This document shows positions 1 to 9,426 of a stretch of DNA of 37,055 bases, piece after piece. The DNA comes from Eutypella sp. D-1. Lineage: Eukaryota; Ascomycota; Sordariomycetes; Xylariales; Diatrypaceae. Numbering within the stretch: position 1 is the stretch's first letter; each line of letters begins with the position of its first letter. The notes below the pieces were generated by a model, which ran no database searches, was not told the DNA's origin, and saw only the letters and a list, made by a program, of their open reading frames with translations. A program made the translations under genes and the position numbers. Location: the NCBI GenBank assembly GCA_023313575.1, contig JAJTTP010000044.1:1-37055 (forward strand), in the 5' to 3' direction.

Positions 1-308
1 ACATTGGATTTTTTTTTTTTATACAGAGAATTCCAATGCAACTACCGTCTACTCGTTGCCTCTTTACAACTTCTAAACATATTATTATTTCTTATATGGA
101 CGCATATATAAGAAATAATCTCGGAAGCTGACTTAGATCCGCGATTTACCCTGCCCTTTTCAGGTATATTTTGAAGTATTACCATACACAGATAATTAAT
201 CTGTCCACTAATAGTCTTTCAACCACAGCTTGGTCTCAAAAGCTCCAGGCGTTCCCCGGAATTTGATAGTTTCTCCCACATAAATGATATCCAACATCAT
301 AAGGTAGG
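1..308 (-). other. Group I intron in rnl, 5' part only
   Basis: An intron interrupts the rnl equivalent of E. coli about position 1090. On the minus strand a P-type core segment (AAATTCCGGGGAACG, near 257-275) and a following Q/R-type segment (AATCGCGGATCTAAG, near 138-152) are visible. The remainder of the ribozyme, and any reading frame it carries, lies beyond the left edge. The 5' border is uncertain. Confidence 0.6.
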
Positions 309-627
309 TCTTCGAATTATGGCTGCTTCTAAGCCCATCTCCTTGTCGACTTAAATATAAACATTCTTAATTTCACTTAACAATAATTTCGGAACCTTAA
401 CTCTTGTTCTGGGCTGTTTCCCTTTTGACATACACAGAGACCCTTGCTTCTGTACTATTAAGCAAAGATCCTCTCCCTAAACAGTTCAATATTTGAACCA
501 TCCATTTAGACAACAGGTTATGTTACATATTTAATATGTCTATACACCTGGCTTCATCTATTTAAATTTGAAGCTAAAGTAATTTTATATAATTTTATTA
601 GTACATATGTGTGTATATACTGCCCTA

Positions 628-1413
628 CTAATTTTCTGTAACACGATAAAGCCCCTTAACGAGACTTCCTCTCTTAATTGCGTTTCGTATAGCTTGTCTT
701 TTTACACCTAAATACTCTCCTGCTTGAGTTAATGTTGGAAAATCTACTACTTCATTAGTTTGAGTATTTAAAAGTGAAACAGGTACTCCCTCTCGTTCCG
801 TAGTTTTAGCTTTTATGTTAGCTAAAGCTTCTGGTGAAAGAGGATTATCTTTTTTATAATTGGTTGTAGCTAGAGATAATTTATCTCTAGTTTCCTGGCT
901 AACAATTTTCCCTAAGTGAGTTAAAGATAATATATCTTTATGCTCCTGCGAAATCTTTTTTAATTTAAATTTAGCAATGTTCTCAGGGCTATGCTTAAAA
1001 CCTAACAAGGAATAAGCAGTTGTTAATATATTATACTCAGGTTTTATTAAATCCAAATAGTACTGCTCTCTTGCAACTAGCTCATCTGCTCTACAATATT
1101 CTAAAATCTCTAAATCGAAATTATCGTACCCGTATTTTAATAAAGCAGCATGTATAGGCCTAGGATTTCTATATAGTTCACTTTTTTTGAAGTAATCACC
1201 TATTCTTTTTGATAAATCTAAACCACTACCCACATACGTATTATTATTTAATTTATTAACTCAGTGATAAATACCTGATTTATTTTTGTTTTCAGTTAAA
1301 ATCGTATTTTTGCTCAATAAAGCATTTTCATAACGTTTAATCGGAGCCCCAGCTACATTACTACTAGAATAATTGTTTAAAATGTTATTTTTTGTGACTT
1401 TTTTTTTTATGTT
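628..1413 (-). CDS. GIY-YIG homing endonuclease, intron-encoded
   Basis: A predicted site-specific DNA endonuclease that would promote spread of the surrounding rnl intron. The frame is open for 262 codons if UGA is Trp. The signature GIYHWVNK followed by TYVGSG lies around codons 43-60 and is the GIY-YIG catalytic motif; the Trp in YHWVN is UGA, so standard-code translation would begin too late and lose the catalytic motif. Next come the conserved ALLKYGYDNF and EILEYC segments with the catalytic Glu region, then REQYYLDLIKPEYNI. The C-terminal half has repeats of the SxExxxK type (SPENIAKFK, SQEHKDIL, SQETRDKL, as in NUMOD3-like DNA-binding repeats) and ends with a helix-turn-helix-like NUMOD1 segment (TLTQAGEYLGVKRQAI). 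No ATG is present before the motif, so the start is unknown; the frame opens after a TAA at 1414-1416. It looks intact. Confidence 0.85.
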
Positions 1414-1639
1414 TTATTTTTATGCCGACAGCCTAGTGTTCGTCTCATACCGAACATGGGTCATGGAGAAAATTAATCTCCAAGCTCATTTCTCAGATTA
1501 CTAGTGTCTCCACTAGATCCGGCTGAGGATAAACTCTCAACAAGCTGTTAAACATCTACTTTTACAGTACCTTAACCTATTAACCCTGTGAGGATGGGGT
1601 GTCAGCCCCGGCGTAGCAGCCTAGACGACTCCAGTCGTC

Positions 1640-1960
1640 GTCAAGGTAAAAAAAAAAATAAAAACCTCAAATTTACAATTTGAGGTGCGTTCCTACTAAA
1701 ATCTAAATTTAATACGTTTATTTGATATATAACTAAAGATTTTATCGGGCAAAGCCCGATAAAATTAAAAAGTATGCTTTTGGATTTTATTTTTATTCTT
1801 TTTTTAGTTTTCCTTTTTATCTTCAACTCATTAGTGAAGATAAAGGGGAAAACCGCAGAGCGACCCGATGGGGGTTAAGCCCATGTCAGTTCGCCCTTCG
1901 AAAGGCAGTCGCCTGTCGTATTAAGTCTTTTGTAAAAGTCGGCTTTACCTAAATTTATAT
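1640..1960. repeat. Hairpin-rich repeat patch inside the rnl intron
   Basis: AT-rich DNA with several short inverted repeats and no believable gene. ATTTTATCGGGCAAAGCCCG forms a palindrome near 1740-1763. At 1806-1853 lies a member of the 48-base hairpin family also seen at about 13522-13573 and 28085-28132 (arms TTTTCC...CTTCA and TGAAG...GGAAAA), followed by a GC-rich tail. The 61-codon lysine-rich frame here is treated as noise. Confidence 0.6.
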
Positions 1961-2584
1961 AAATATGCTAAAAAAAAGGATATGAATAAAATTACTTTAA
2001 TGCCATTGCATCCTCTCGGATGAGGCTTGACTATATCTTAAGCATCAAGTTAATATTTTAACTGACACCAACTTACTTCTAGTCGATGAACTGCACACCT
2101 ATGTGTTACCACAGGCGCTTGGCTGCGGATAACCCATCAATAAAACCTATCAATCACGATCTTACCATACCACGAGTCATTACCTGTGCCATAAGCTATG
2201 TCACCATGCTTAATTGGTTGTGATTGCTTTAGGGCGTTCCCGCAATTTGAAAGTTTATAGCAGAAGGTTCGCTTCCACAAAAAGGCTGTATATACAACCT
2301 TATCATTCTATGTCTGATAACTCACTATCCATCTTTGCCATTCCGAGTCTACAAACTCACCGATAAAGTCTCTACGACCCCCCGATATATACAAAGTAAA
2401 ATGCCAATTTCATAATAATAACTTACTAGAAATTTTATACATCTTGCCTGAGATGAAGTTCTGTACCTGCGAAGATGTTACTTGAATTGCCTACTTTTAT
2501 AGGTTTCGCAGAAACAGATACGCCCTCTTTAGTCATAGACAAAGCTGAGGCCTTCTCCCTAAATAGCTATAAGCTATCCATTTA

Positions 2585-4191
2585 ACAAATAATTAGTATT
2601 TTAGTTTATAAATTTATTCAGATTGCGAAGTAATTACATATCTCCCCTTTAAAGGTCTTCCTTGATCTAAGGATTTTCTAATAGCAGTCCGACTTACACC
2701 TAAAGCTTTGGCTGCCTCAGTCAAACTCGAATAGTTTGACACTAGAGATGTTTCAGTATCTTTAATGCTTACTACTACACCTCTAAGTTTTACAGCTGCT
2801 TGAGATATCTTTGAACGTGTTTCATCTGTCAACTTAATACCTTTACGGATCTCAGAGAATTTTTCACGAAGCTCTGATGATAGCACTCTCCCTGTAGCCG
2901 CCTCAGATAAGTTTTTACGAGTTTCCTCACTTACTTTTCGTTGTTCCATTCCCTCCGGGAAAAAAGAAATAGTTTAATGTTTCTTCACTATGTTTAAAAC
3001 CTAAAAGAGAACCAGCTTGATTTAATATATTATACTCAGGTTTTAACAAATCTAAGTAATATTGTTCTCTATTAACAGGGTTAGCTCCTTTTTCGCAATA
3101 TTCTAGTATTTCTAATTTAAAATTATCAAATCCATATTTTAAAAGAGCGTAATGAATAGTAGTTTTACTATAATTCAACTGTCTTAAACTATAGTATTTA
3201 TAGAGTCTAGTAGCTAAATCTACAGAACTACCTATATATGTTTTACCATTGATTCTATTAACTCAACGGTAAACAGCCGCTTTCCCTTTATTCTCTGAAA
3301 AAATACGGGTTTTATCTATATCACAGTTATGGTAAGTAACCACCGGTTTTACCGTTGACTTATTCATTGATTTATTATTAATTGAATTTTCCATGTTTTT
3401 ATTATTATTACAAAAATTAGTATACATACCCACTCAATAAAACCCAGGGTTATTAAGGAGTTATTGTCAGCATATTGACTCACCTAGTGTCGTCGAACAA
3501 TTTAATTCTATCTCTTATTTACTATGCTAGAACTAACTATGCTTCAAAAAGGCTTAATTTATAAGTTTTTATTGAAATTATCCCCCTTTACAGGACAACC
3601 GGAATAGTTTGTTTATACTTAACTTATTAAGGTGTATATGAAAATACACCCCAGTTGCCCCAGTATGCTTACTTATTACCATAAAGTATAGACTTTATTT
3701 CTACTTTTCACAAAGATAGTATAGACAATTCTTGATTTCACTTTATTGTAGGTATGTATTTAACGCTAGTCTCAAAAGAGAGAAATGCTGCAACCCAGAT
3801 AATGCAAACGGCGCAATGAAAAAATACTAATTATTCTGCATTCTCTCGAATGGGGCTTGACTATATCTTAAGCTTGCGCCAACCAACATCTAGTCGATGA
3901 ACTGCACACTTAGTGAAGATAGATAAACAAGTTCGCTACTAATTAAAAAAAAACTAGCGTACATTTTTTCCAATACTTGATTTATATTCACCTAAGTGCT
4001 TGGCTGCGGATTACCTATCATTTATCTTTTACGATTTTACCATACCACGAGTCATTACCTGTGCCACGAAATAAGTCACCTTTTTCGTTTGGTTGTAAAA
4101 GCTCTTAAGGCTTTCCCGCAATTTGATGGTTTTTAGCAGAGGGTTGACCCCTACTCACTGGCTTACTGCTCTAGTAATACTACCAGCTATC
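2585..4191 (-). other. Group I intron in rnl with a broken GIY-YIG gene
   Basis: Same architecture as the next intron downstream. P (CAAATTGCGGGAAAGCC) is near 4105-4125, Q (GGTAATCCGCAGCC) near 4001-4014, R (GTTCATCGACTAGATG) near 3887-3902 and S (AAGATATAGTCAAGCC) near 3854-3870. It interrupts the loop after GATAGCTGGT, equivalent to about E. coli 808. The GIY-YIG gene follows the core towards the 3' end. The 5' border at 4191/4192 is fairly good; the 3' border is within about 15 bases of 2585. Confidence 0.75.
2614..3394 (-). pseudogene. GIY-YIG homing endonuclease, frameshifted
   Basis: The start at 3394 (ATG) gives a frame with VYRWVNRINGKTYIGSS, the GIY-YIG core, where the Trp is UGA. 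It continues through YALLKYGFDNFKLEIL and REQYYLDLLKPEYNI to GFKHSEETLNYF near 2965. There the frame is lost, and it resumes in another frame at 2949 with MEQRKVSEETRKNLSE, followed by SxETR repeats and a C-terminal helix-turn-helix segment (SLTEAAKALGVSRTAI). The break coincides with a small GC-rich palindromic sequence (TTCCCGGAGGGAA) absent from the related gene at 628-1413, so a short hairpin insertion probably caused it. A sequencing error or programmed slippage on the nearby T run are less likely explanations. Otherwise every domain of the family is present. Confidence 0.75.
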
Positions 4192-4308
4192 TAGGTCAGT
4201 TTTGTCTTTCACTATACTTACCATAGTTCTTCGGATATTTGTGCTACAATAACCCGTTCGGACTTTTATGTCTGGATAGGTAGGCTCTCTCAAGCTTTCC
4301 CCCCACAA

Positions 4309-4342
4309 GAACGGTGCGTGAACCTTTCAGCTCACACCGCTC
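4309..4342 (-). ncRNA. Group II intron domain V
   Basis: A 34-base hairpin, the canonical length. On the minus strand it reads GAGCGGTGTG at the 5' end, carries the internal GAAA-type tetraloop and two-base bulge region, and closes with ACCGTTC. It matches the GAGC...GGTTC pattern of catalytic domain V, and the domain VI-like sequence follows within a few bases. Confidence 0.85.
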
Positions 4343-4630
4343 AGGCAACCACTCTCGAAATCTAAGCTCTTTATTATCTAGCTTTTCTTTCTAGCCATAT
4401 TTAGCAATCTTATTATTTACCCTACATAAACTCGCCCCTATACTACTAAGGGTAAAAAATAAAACGGTGTCACCGATTCTTTAAGTCAGCAACCTTTCGG
4501 TCTAAGTAATTGATTAAAGCTAAATTCTAATTATGATTGATGATTAATGAGATACACCTTATATCCCACAGGCTCCTAAAATGCGAGCAAACTTTAACGG
4601 GTCTAAATGTAACAGCTATATTAATAGAAA

Positions 4631-5680
4631 CTACCTACCTCTATTCATTTGAGATTTTACAGCTAATATTTTTTCTAACCCCGATTTACTAAGATGTGCC
4701 TTGTTTTTCATTAACTCAGCTACCTTCTGGAAATCTGCAAAATCTAAAGCCTTTGATCCTAATATAGGGTGTTTTTCAAGAAAAGGAACTATTCTTAATA
4801 TTAGATTTTCAAATTTAGCTACACTAAACTCTACCACTGAATCACCTGATTTTTGTACAGAACCGCAATCAAAATAAGCTACTAAATACCTCAGAAGGTC
4901 CAAATCACGGTTATGTTGAGCAATTTTAAACCGTAAAGAAACCCCTACTCCGACATTAGTATTAGCTTTATAAGTAACAACCAAGAAGCAACCTTCACCT
5001 GTAATAAATCCTGCTAATCATTCAGCATCTTTTATATAAACATTTGGAACTGAAGGTTTAATAGCAGGAACAATATCAGGAAAACTAACCTTTAGTTTAT
5101 CAGATAGCCCTTTATTTAAAGAAGCCCTGATGCTAACTATCTTTAGTAGCCCTTCTTCAGTTAAATGCTCACGGTTAGTCATAAGTTGTATTACAGATTT
5201 AAATAATAAGAAATCTCCTTGTTTTTTAGAAACAAGAGGATAATTTTCAAAATGGTTAACTATAATCGATATATCCTTTAGAGAATTGACATAATATGCA
5301 GCTTTATCTTTAAAAATTCTTATATTCCCCACATTAAAGAATTTTTGTATTAACCTTAATAGCTCTAACTCTTTTATATGTAGCTCAATTTTAAAAGAAA
5401 GCTGAACTTCCCATTTTGTTTTAAATCTGGCGTTTTTTATTACACCTATAAAAAAACAACCTTCAGCGTCTGTAAATCCAGTTATAAATCAAGGACTCAG
5501 AGCTTTAGTGACTTGATTCTCAGTTAAAGATTCAGTTACTGTACTATAACAATGTGAAAATAAATGCTTAAATTGCATCTGTCTATATAAGTGTTTAATA
5601 AATATTACGAAGACTTGATTAAATAATAAATTAAAAAGCGAGTAGAATAATAATCTACGATTATTCCCTGAGTAACTCAA
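4631..5680 (-). CDS. LAGLIDADG homing endonuclease in group II intron
   Basis: An intact 349-codon frame once UGA is read as Trp; it bridges three shorter standard-code frames in the same phase. Two LAGLIDADG motifs are present: FITGFTDAEGCFF near residue 65, preceded by a UGA Trp, and LAGFITGEGCFLV near residue 234, also preceded by a UGA Trp. Each is followed by the usual single-chain domain (LSFKIELHIKELELL, then SLRFKIAQHNRDLDLLRYL). The acidic residues ending each motif are kept, so cleavage activity is plausible. The N-terminus is hydrophobic and ends in HCYSTVTES, resembling the R-x-Y-S-T leader of the other LAGLIDADG proteins here. The start at 5680 is an ATG but could be later. It is likely translated from the unspliced or excised intron. 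Confidence 0.88.
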
Positions 5681-7450
5681 AATATATCAATTAATACTTG
5701 CGCTTGATTTTGCCCCCGTAGTAAGCTTTGGCTATTTGCTTAATCCGTTTCTCCCTGGTTTGAAGTCTGTCGGAAGGCCTTTTATCTCCCGAGGGAAGTA
5801 TTTCAACTCGCTTACAGAAATGTTCATCTAACCGTATACCTCCGTAACCTTTATGAGAGGCACCGTTTCGCTGGATGATTTCTTCTCTTGCCATGTTTCG
5901 CCATCAAACGGATTAATTTAGTTCTTCATCATATTCAGGTGTAACGGTTTTACCATTACTCGCGGATTGTAAGAGAACTATTACAAGGGTATGCCCTCGA
6001 TCCTACAGGGGTGTCAGCCCGATAAAATCGTTTACCATTCGATGGTTAGGTCTACATATGTTACCCCTTGTATTCATACCTCTTATATCATGTTAAATTT
6101 CAATGCTAGCCCCCCCCCTGGATAAATTTTACCGGAGGGATAAGGGGCTAGGTTTCATTTGTAAAATGTTTCATTTGTAAAATGTTTCATCAATCATAAT
6201 TTAGAATAGTATTAATCTACTCTATCGCGATCATTACTCACGCGCATTCGCTTTTTAAAGACTCCTCTACCCCCAGTCCGTTACATTGTTTTAGTTATTA
6301 TACAATGCCTCTTAATAATTATGACGAATTTACCATAAATAAGTGGACTTGGGGCTTACCAAGTTCTGTATGTACCACTTTAATCTTCAACCTTAGGAGG
6401 TATGCTATACGATGGAGTAGCTCGGTATCTAGAATTAACTAAGGATCGTAATTAATTCCCTACTCTTCTAATAAATTAAGTTTATAGTATTACCATAAGC
6501 AAAATTACAACTCTCTAAATCCCCTATTAGTTTATATCATAAAACACCGTCTCTTCGCATACTTTACTTTCGTTCTCCATAGTTGGGATAATTTCAGCCT
6601 AATATTTATTCAACATACCCTTTCCACTAACTTTACCTTGTTTTAGCATGGTAAGCCAAGCTTAAAAAAATACATTATCTATCACGGCTTAGCACTTTCA
6701 ATTCACTTATCTTAATAATTAATAATCATATAATTTAATTACCATACTATTACGCATATTAAGATAAACTTCTTTCCAGCACCCGTGACCAGGCTCGGGG
6801 ACTAGATACATTCCCGGTGGAATCTCACCACATTGATACATACAACTTCTTGTCACACAATCCTGACTATAGTAAGATCACCTAGCTTCGGGTCTAACTT
6901 TAGACACTAATGCATTGATAATCATCGGTTTAACTACGCGAATAGCTCGCATCTAATGTTAACTTGGTGACCCATTATGCAAAAGGTACACTCTTGCCTT
7001 AGCTCGAGCTGCTTATAAAACCACTAATTCACCCGTTCCCTCACGGTACTTCTTCACTGTCGCTTATGTATTATATTTAGCCTTAGAGGAAGGTTCCCCT
7101 TAATATTTAAACAGGTTTGTGTCCATTTTACTTATTAATACTACGTATAGGCTACTCTACTTTCATTCACACTAGTTGTAGAATCTCGTTTGATTTCTTT
7201 TCCTGAAGCTACTAAGATATTTCAATTCGCCTTCGTTTATTATTTAATTTCTCTAAGAGTTTATATGTGTTCCCAACACATAACTTATCTAAGAATGTGT
7301 AAGGAACACCTAACTTTTTTAATCACTCGACCACTCTTTAATACATAGCTTCCGATAGGGATCCCTAATAGTCTCTTTGTATACTTATTTATATTATATA
7401 TAAATATTTTTCTATATCTAGTACACTATATCACTATAAATCTTTAGTTT

Positions 7451-7521
7451 CGGGTCACTTCGAATCGAACGAAGTAAATCCTCTACCCAAAAGAGGCGCT
7501 TAACCGTCCAGCCCTGACCCG
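7451..7521 (-). tRNA. trnP(ugg): tRNA-Pro (UGG)
   Basis: A full cloverleaf: acceptor CGGGTCA pairs perfectly with TGACCCG, the anticodon stem CCTCT/AGAGG encloses loop TTTGGGT with anticodon TGG, and the T arm is CTTCG TTCGATT CGAAG. It lies directly upstream of the rnl 5' end, the usual place for trnP in filamentous ascomycetes. Confidence 0.93.
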
Positions 7522-7652
7522 TTATTATAAGAACTAGCAATATAAAAGTAATATTTATTTAAAGAACGCCGTTCTTTATTCCATATTTTTTATTTAATTT
7601 GTTTAGTACTTATGTTATTAGATAAATTTATATATTCTACGCCAAGTCTACT

Positions 7653-7699
7653 TGCCTTCATTCAAGGTATATTTTTAAAATATACCTTGAATGAAGGCA
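7653..7699. repeat. Near-perfect palindrome, 23-base arms, one-base centre
   Basis: Left arm 7653-7675 and right arm 7677-7699 are exact reverse complements with a single T between them, in the spacer between trnP and trnS. The rest of 7522-7901 is AT-rich with no gene seen. Such a structure would form a cruciform or a long RNA stem. It could be a processing signal, a mobile hairpin or a product of repair. Confidence 0.85.
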
Positions 7700-7901
7700 T
7701 AGATATAAAGATTATAGGAATACCTCTACTTTATTATATTTATTTGAATTAATAACGTAACACCGATTAAATATAAGTAAAATATCTTACAATTTTACTT
7801 AATGAAGATATATCACATATTTGAGTCATTTTTAATTAGTTTATCCTGAATTTTCATCTATCTAATAAAAAGAAACTATAACCTTTAACAATGCCCCTAG
7901 C

Positions 7902-7986
7902 AGAGAATAGGGGATTCGAACCCATGATGGAACTGATCCATAACTATTTTCAAGATAGCCACCTTAAACCACTCGGTCAATTCTCT
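7902..7986 (-). tRNA. trnS(uga): tRNA-Ser (UGA)
   Basis: A class II tRNA with a long variable arm. Acceptor AGAGAAT pairs with ATTCTCT. The anticodon stem GCTAT with loop CTTGAAA gives TGA. The T arm contains GGTTCGAATCC. It is the middle member of the I-S-P block. Confidence 0.92.
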
Positions 7987-8093
7987 TTATTGGTAACTAT
8001 ATCACTATATATTGTTTGCAATAGATCTCTTTTATTTAAATATAAGAGTAGATATACTAACTACCACTAATTATTTATTATTATTTATACATT

Positions 8094-8164
8094 AATTCCT
8101 CAGTGAATCGAACACTGATCATATTCTTATCAAAAATACGCTCTACCGCTTAAGCTAAGGAATC
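8094..8164 (-). tRNA. trnI(gau): tRNA-Ile (GAU)
   Basis: Acceptor GATTCCT/AGGAATT with one G-T pair, D arm GCTTAAGCGGTAGAGC, anticodon loop TTGATAA giving GAT, and T arm CAGTG TTCGATT CACTG. It is the first tRNA after cox3 and its trailing endonuclease remnant. Confidence 0.92.
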
Positions 8165-8218
8165 TTATACACATAGACACTTATGTGTATAATACTTTTA
8201 ATATAGTTAACTAGCGTT

Positions 8219-9426
8219 TTAATTATAATCTACAGCTAAAAATTCATTTTTCTTGATATATACCCCGAAAAGAATTGGTTTATTCTTAAGTATTCTATTA
8301 TAAATCAAAGTACGTGAAGCATTAAAAAATTTAGCACAATCCGAAACTGAAAAAAATGTTCTAACAACAGTTCCATCTTGTTCTTCTAATTGGATGTTTA
8401 CTTGTTTTCCTACTCCAACCAATCTATTTAAAGATTTTATTATTTTTCTATCTCCTACAATTTCATAATTAGAAGACCCTTCTAATAACTTATTAACATC
8501 TTCTAACAATTTATCTCTATCAACCTTAATACCACTACTATTAGTTGATAAACGATAATTATTCATTTGATTAGTAATATCACTTAAAACTCTCTGCGTA
8601 GCACCCCTCTTCTTAGTAATGATGACCTCTTTCTTTTAATTTAAAAATAGTAACTCAATCTTTAAAATCTAATTCTTTTTTAGAGTATCACTCTAAAGAA
8701 CAAAAAAAAATGGAATTAACACATCTTTAATGTAATTTGTTTGAGTTATAACTAATTGAATCACTTGTTTATGTTTAATACCCTTAGGTTTATAAAGAGA
8801 TTTTTCTACAACATCTGATTGATCATCACCGGATAAATTTAAAAAAAATTATTTAATAGCATCCATTAAAACCTCATCCATATAAGATTGACTTAAACTA
8901 AATATTAATTCAAATTTATTAGATTATCTTATAACTGAAAATGAACCTTCCACGTTATTTTTTTTTATAAATCTAAAGCTTTTTTAAAATATAAAAAATT
9001 AAGATATTTAGTTGAATTTAAAGGCCGGTTAGATAATAGATCCACAATTGTTTGTAGTTATTCAAGTTTTGAAACAATAAAAGTACAATTAGCCCAGAAA
9101 CATATACTTTACCTATACCTAAAGTTTGACAGTCCAAAAGAAGTTTATCGCAAATGTATATCAAACCTAAAACTAAAAGTTGTATTTTTTTTTTTTATTT
9201 ATATAAAAACTACCTTCTCCATCTATTAATCCACAAAGTCATTCAATAAAATCATCCTTTAAAGTAGAAAGTACTGCAATTTTCGTACTATATCTTCTTA
9301 CAATATTTAAATTAAAAGGATTTGAATATTTATCATAGTAATTAACACTTAAAACTGGACACTTTAAATTATATTTATTCTTAAAAAATACCATTCTCAT
9401 TACTTTTAATATCAACAATAAACTAT
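8219..9426 (-). pseudogene. Decayed LAGLIDADG gene directly after the cox3 stop
   Basis: Fragments in changing frames are ordered as in a LAGLIDADG protein. Near 9300-9210 is VRRYSTKIAVLS followed by DDFIEWLCGLIDGEGSFYIN, the first motif. Around 8900-8700 is a second-domain fragment (KHKQVIQLVITQTNYIK then VLIPFF). An open stretch at 8219-8566 starts MNNYRLSTN and carries the C-terminal NUMOD1-like extension (FSVSDCAKFFNASRTLIYN). The same MNN-x-RLS link occurs in the genes at 15752-17207, 26540-28000 and 35094-35681. Several in-frame TAA codons and poly-A or poly-T frameshifts break it. It begins right at the cox3 terminus with no spacer, suggesting it arrived together with, or next to, the last exon. 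Not functional as it stands. Confidence 0.75.

Larger units (their letters stand above)
545..2292 (-). other. Group I intron in rnl with a GIY-YIG gene
   Basis: The core elements lie close to the 5' exon. P (TCAAATTGCGGGAACG) is near 2238, Q (GGTTATCCGCAGCC) near 2121-2134, R (GTTCATCGACTAG) near 2078-2090 and S (AAGATATAGTCAAGCC) near 2025-2041. The 3' portion holds the GIY-YIG gene at 628-1413. Between core and gene, 1430-1960 contains hairpin repeats and a copy of the short motif GGGCTGACACCCC that also occurs in the group II intron near 6010. The insertion site is equivalent to roughly E. coli 950-1000. The 5' and 3' borders are approximate. Confidence 0.75.
4264..6858 (-). other. Group II intron in rnl carrying a LAGLIDADG gene
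   Basis: The 5' end is placed at GTGTGAC, matching the GUGYG consensus. The 3' end lies near CCTACCTAT, after a domain VI-like stem. A textbook 34-base domain V sits at 4309-4342. Joining the flanks brings the E. coli 735 region next to the 745 region of rnl. Region 5690-6850 would be domains I to III, and domain IV holds the endonuclease gene at 4631-5680 in place of a reverse transcriptase. Group II introns with LAGLIDADG genes are known from fungal rRNA genes. The 67-codon frame at 5691-5894 is read here as structured RNA, not protein. The 5' end is less certain than the 3' end. Confidence 0.7.
1..7440 (-). rRNA. rnl: Large subunit rRNA, 5' part, split by four introns, runs off the left edge
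   Basis: Mitochondrial 23S-like rRNA, read right to left. Four exon blocks match the bacterial 23S pattern by eye. The first, about 6859-7440, includes the stretch equivalent to the E. coli 500-680 region, with the TAATGGGTCA and GACCCGAAGC segments. The second, about 4192-4263, equals E. coli 745-808 and ends in GATAGCTGGT. The third, about 2292-2585, contains AGCTATTTAGG. The fourth, about 308-545, contains AGGGAAACAGCCC, the E. coli 1040 region. Domains IV to VI, including the peptidyl transferase centre, are not in the window, so the 3' end lies beyond position 1. The 5' end is placed just below trnP and is uncertain by some tens of bases. Exon borders are estimates from conserved segments and intron cores. 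Transcription probably starts upstream with the I-S-P tRNAs, which would be processed out. Confidence 0.9.

Noticed and set aside
1641..1826. 61-codon lysine-rich frame
   Set aside because: Encoded by poly-A and hairpin repeats inside an rnl intron.
4631..5680. Reverse transcriptase expected in a group II intron
   Set aside because: No YADD-type motif or maturase domain; the frame has two clear LAGLIDADG motifs.
5691..5894. 67-codon basic protein frame (MAREEIIQRNGASHKG...)
   Set aside because: It falls within the domain I to III region of the group II intron; it has no recognisable motif and its charge reflects structured GC-containing RNA.
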